This document shows positions 21,546 through 23,050 of a stretch of 23,050 nucleotides of DNA, one piece after another. A program made the position numbers and the translations under genes. The notes beneath the pieces were generated by a model. The model was not told where the DNA came from and searched no databases. It saw only the letters and a program-made list of their open reading frames with translations. Source of the DNA: a virus; IMG/VR virus record IMGVR_UViG_3300009788_000309, positions 1-23,050 of that record. The stretch is one strand, 5' to 3'. The stretch's first letter is position 1. Every line of letters starts with the position of its first letter.

Positions 21546-21895
21546 CTTTCTTCCTCAGGATAAATCTTGTCATAATAATCATCTTCAATCAGCCCTTCAT
21601 TTTTGTTTTTTGATGGTAACGTGCGTTTAACAAATACGCCACGGTGAAAATGCGTTTCAAAGTATTTATTTTCAGTAATCAATTTTTCAATGACAACGAC
21701 AATTTCAGCATCAACATTTTCAGCGCATCTGTAATCGATACACAGTACGCCCCAAGTATTAAACTCATCATTTTTTAAATCACGCCTGACAATTTTAAAA
21801 AAAGCAGGTTGTTCAACTTTATATTCTAAACATTGGTAGAGCTTGTCTTTAACTGCTTGATATGATATTGCTTTTTTAATTCTTTTCTTCATCAT
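21542..21895 (-). CDS. Unknown protein (117 aa)
   Basis: Start chosen at the ATG at 21895, which overlaps the upstream stop by one base (TGATG); a second ATG follows immediately, and an earlier GTG at 21898 is less likely. The N-terminus is basic (MMKKRIKKAISYQAVKD). The centre has WGVLCIDYRCAENVDAEIVVV, and the C-terminus is rich in Asp/Glu/Tyr. This could be a small alpha/beta domain. No family was recognised. Confidence 0.65.
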   Translation of the reverse strand: MMKKRIKKAISYQAVKDKLYQCLEYKVEQPAFFKIVRRDLKNDEFNTWGVLCIDYRCAENVDAEIVVVIEKLITENKYFETHFHRGVFVKRTLPSKNKNEGLIEDDYYDKIYPEEER

Positions 21896-22272
21896 CACAC
21901 TTCTTCAGGTTCATAAACGCCGTAATTCTCATATAGCCAGTCTTCGCCGTGCTTTTCATGAAACGCCGTTAAGTAGTCGACAAGGTAGTCACGGGCTATG
22001 TTATCCATTGCATGCCCAATTGTTACTCCGTGTTCTGTCGAAATAACTGAATCACTACTAAACCGATGGTTACCATTAACAACTACTAAACTTTGTCGGA
22101 TGGTGCTTTTTTGTCTATCCGTCAACTCTTCTTCAGCGTATTTTATCAACAACGCTTGATCGTCTTTTCTAAACGTATAAAGCCCTGTAAACATAGCCTT
22201 AGGACGGTTAGGTTCTACCCAGTCCACGTCATTTGCTAGTTCAGCTTCAGCCACTCTGCATCGTTCTGTCAT
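21895..22272 (-). CDS. Unknown acidic protein (125 aa)
   Basis: ATG at 22272 after AAGAGGAAATAGGA. It has an acidic composition with GLYTFRKDDQALLIKYAEEEL, a VVVNGNHRFSSDS element and a C-terminal YLVDYLTAFHEKHGEDWLYE helix. There is no membrane segment or recognised motif. It is coupled to the downstream gene by TGATG. An anti-defence role would fit early-operon position and acidity, but nothing in the sequence shows it. Confidence 0.66.
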   Translation of the reverse strand: MTERCRVAEAELANDVDWVEPNRPKAMFTGLYTFRKDDQALLIKYAEEELTDRQKSTIRQSLVVVNGNHRFSSDSVISTEHGVTIGHAMDNIARDYLVDYLTAFHEKHGEDWLYENYGVYEPEEV

Positions 22273-22291
22273 TCCTATTTCCTCTTTTAAA

Positions 22292-22489
22292 TCATTTAAC
22301 CATTGGTATTATATATTTTTCATTTTCTTGGTGTTGCCTTTTTGCTTTTTCAAAAAGCGCGTCTATTTCTTCTGCTTCTTGATCCCATTCTTGAGTAATA
22401 TCGCTCTCGCCTCCTTCTTTGACCGCGTCCCTCAAACTCCCTGTTAACACCAAGTGTCTATTATGTAACTCATCTAATAATTCTTTCAT
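22292..22489 (-). CDS. Unknown small acidic protein (65 aa)
   Basis: ATG at 22489 in an ATGA overlap with the upstream gene. Mostly helical and acidic (DELHNRHLVLTGSLRDAVKE, then EWDQEAEEIDALFEKAKRQH). No motif was recognised. Confidence 0.62.
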   Translation of the reverse strand: MKELLDELHNRHLVLTGSLRDAVKEGGESDITQEWDQEAEEIDALFEKAKRQHQENEKYIIPMVK

Positions 22490-22698
22490 GTCCTGTCCTC
22501 GTCTAATGCGTCTGCAATTTGGCGCAGAAAATATGAAAAATTTTTGAGCGCATTATGTTTCAACCATTTTCTGTAAAGTTTGCATAAATTATGCTCGTGA
22601 ACTTCCACACCGTTTTTATCAAACAAGGCAGTTGCTTGCTCTCCGATTGCATGCAACTTAAATGCTTCTGCTTCTTGTTTCGTTATCGGCTCGTTCAT
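22486..22698 (-). CDS. Unknown small protein (70 aa)
   Basis: ATG at 22698 with a near-perfect AAGGAGA ribosome-binding site that lies at the end of the zinc-ribbon-like gene. Helical (ITKQEAEAFKLHAIGEQATA, then basic KLYRKWLKHNALKNFSYFLR). No family was recognised. Confidence 0.65.
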   Translation of the reverse strand: MNEPITKQEAEAFKLHAIGEQATALFDKNGVEVHEHNLCKLYRKWLKHNALKNFSYFLRQIADALDEDRT

Positions 22699-22700
22699 TC

Positions 22701-22868
22701 CTATTTCTCCTTTTTAATACAATACGAATCAGTGTCATAGCAATCTTCGCAGACAACAAAATACTTCGCAGATTTTGTATTATAATTATATAAGCATATT
22801 CTCAATTGATCATCTACCCGTGTTGCTCGTGTCTCACCACCGCATAGCTGGCAATCCTGTTCAATCAT
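22701..22868 (-). CDS. Small zinc-ribbon-like protein (55 aa)
   Basis: ATG at 22868 follows GGGAGGAT, a strong ribosome-binding site, and the stop at 22701 lies 2 nt before the next ATG. The 55 residues hold C6-x2-C9 near the N-terminus and C40-x2-C43 (VCEDC) near the C-terminus, a two-knuckle arrangement typical of zinc ribbons, plus C25 and C50. It is the first gene behind a candidate promoter. Zinc-ribbon proteins of this size in phages often bind DNA, RNA or host polymerase; which one applies here is unknown. Confidence 0.64.
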   Translation of the reverse strand: MIEQDCQLCGGETRATRVDDQLRICLYNYNTKSAKYFVVCEDCYDTDSYCIKKEK

Positions 22869-22901
22869 GATTTATCCTCCCTATTTCCTCACTAAACAAC
22901 C

Positions 22902-22931
22902 ATTGTTTCACATTTATTGACTATTGTCAAT
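22902..22931 (-). promoter_or_regulatory. Leftward promoter with palindromic -35 region
   Basis: On the minus strand TTGACA (22930-22925), a 17-nt spacer and AACAAT (22907-22902), 33 nt before the ATG at 22868. The -35 box sits in a perfect inverted repeat, ATTGACTATTGTCAAT (22916-22931). TATTGTCAAT is also present, on the same strand, at the -35 of the 20911-20938 promoter. Confidence 0.62.
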
Positions 22932-22999
22932 CTTTGCAAGCAAGTCTATTTTGCAACTATGGATTTCTTATTGTTGGTTGCGCTTACATAGTTTGCCAG

Positions 23000-23050
23000 T
23001 TATCGTGGCGTTGGCTTCCCGTCATGCTCCCAGAATGCTGTGACGTTCGG
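23000..23050 (-). CDS. Possible C-terminal end of a leftward gene, truncated
   Basis: From the window edge, the frame beginning CCG (23050) encodes PNVTAFWEHDGKPTPR and stops at TAA (23002-23000). Only 16 residues are visible. Composition is more G/C-rich than the adjoining promoter region, as expected for coding DNA, and the orientation agrees with the operon downstream. Too short to identify. Confidence 0.35.
   Translation of the reverse strand, partial: PNVTAFWEHDGKPTPR

Noticed and set aside
1-23050. CRISPR array, tRNA, rRNA, insertion sequence, attachment site
   Set aside because: Searched by eye; no regularly spaced repeats, cloverleaf sequences, transposase motifs or integrase were found.

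Overview
The window is a segment of a contractile-tailed (myovirus-type) phage or prophage that infects a Gram-negative bacterium. DNA is AT-rich throughout, genes are tightly packed, and stop/start overlaps (ATGA, TAATG, TGATG) are frequent. A Gram-negative host is inferred from cleavable signal peptides, a lipoprotein with a distal membrane anchor (spanin-like topology) and a sigma70-type TTGACA/TATAAT promoter. The exact host and the virus-versus-prophage state cannot be read from the window: no integrase, attachment site, tRNA or recognisable bacterial gene is present.

Left two thirds (1-15650, + strand): a virion morphogenesis module in canonical order. It runs: 3' part of the major capsid gene, a small AT-hook-tailed protein, head-tail connectors and terminators, tail sheath (DUF3383 type), tail tube, tail assembly chaperone with a -1 frameshift extension, a short tape measure, then the baseplate (Dit-like, plug, hub, Gp138-type spike, gp25 wedge, gpJ-like wedge, DUF2612), a large receptor-binding/tail-fibre protein, a small fibre-associated protein, and a membrane/lipoprotein pair that looks like a spanin-type lysis module.

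Middle (15650-16721, + strand): tandem repeats and a TATAAT box precede two unknown genes, one of them secreted. They look like separately promoted accessory ('moron'-like) genes.

Right third (16718-23050, - strand): a leftward early/accessory operon of small genes convergent with the structural module. From its right end it holds a promoter, a zinc-ribbon-like 55-aa gene, five small unknown genes, a small HTH regulator with direct repeats upstream, a consensus promoter with a palindrome at its start point, four small genes, a RecT-family annealase with a coiled-coil partner gene, a YopX-family gene, and finally a 121-aa protein, a two-TM holin-like protein and a 57-aa secreted cysteine protein. 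Four of these genes (57, 54, 59 and 55 aa) are under 60 residues and are supported by start/stop overlaps, ribosome-binding sites or signal peptides.

The most noteworthy points are: the T7 slippery heptamer joining two tail-chaperone frames; a roughly 95-residue domain present both in the tail sheath and near the N-terminus of the tail fibre; the spanin-like lipoprotein; the secreted/membrane gene cluster at the convergent junction; and the promoter/operator architecture around the HTH gene. No endolysin, terminase, portal or DNA polymerase is visible; these must lie outside the window. No stretch above 300 bases lacks a gene.
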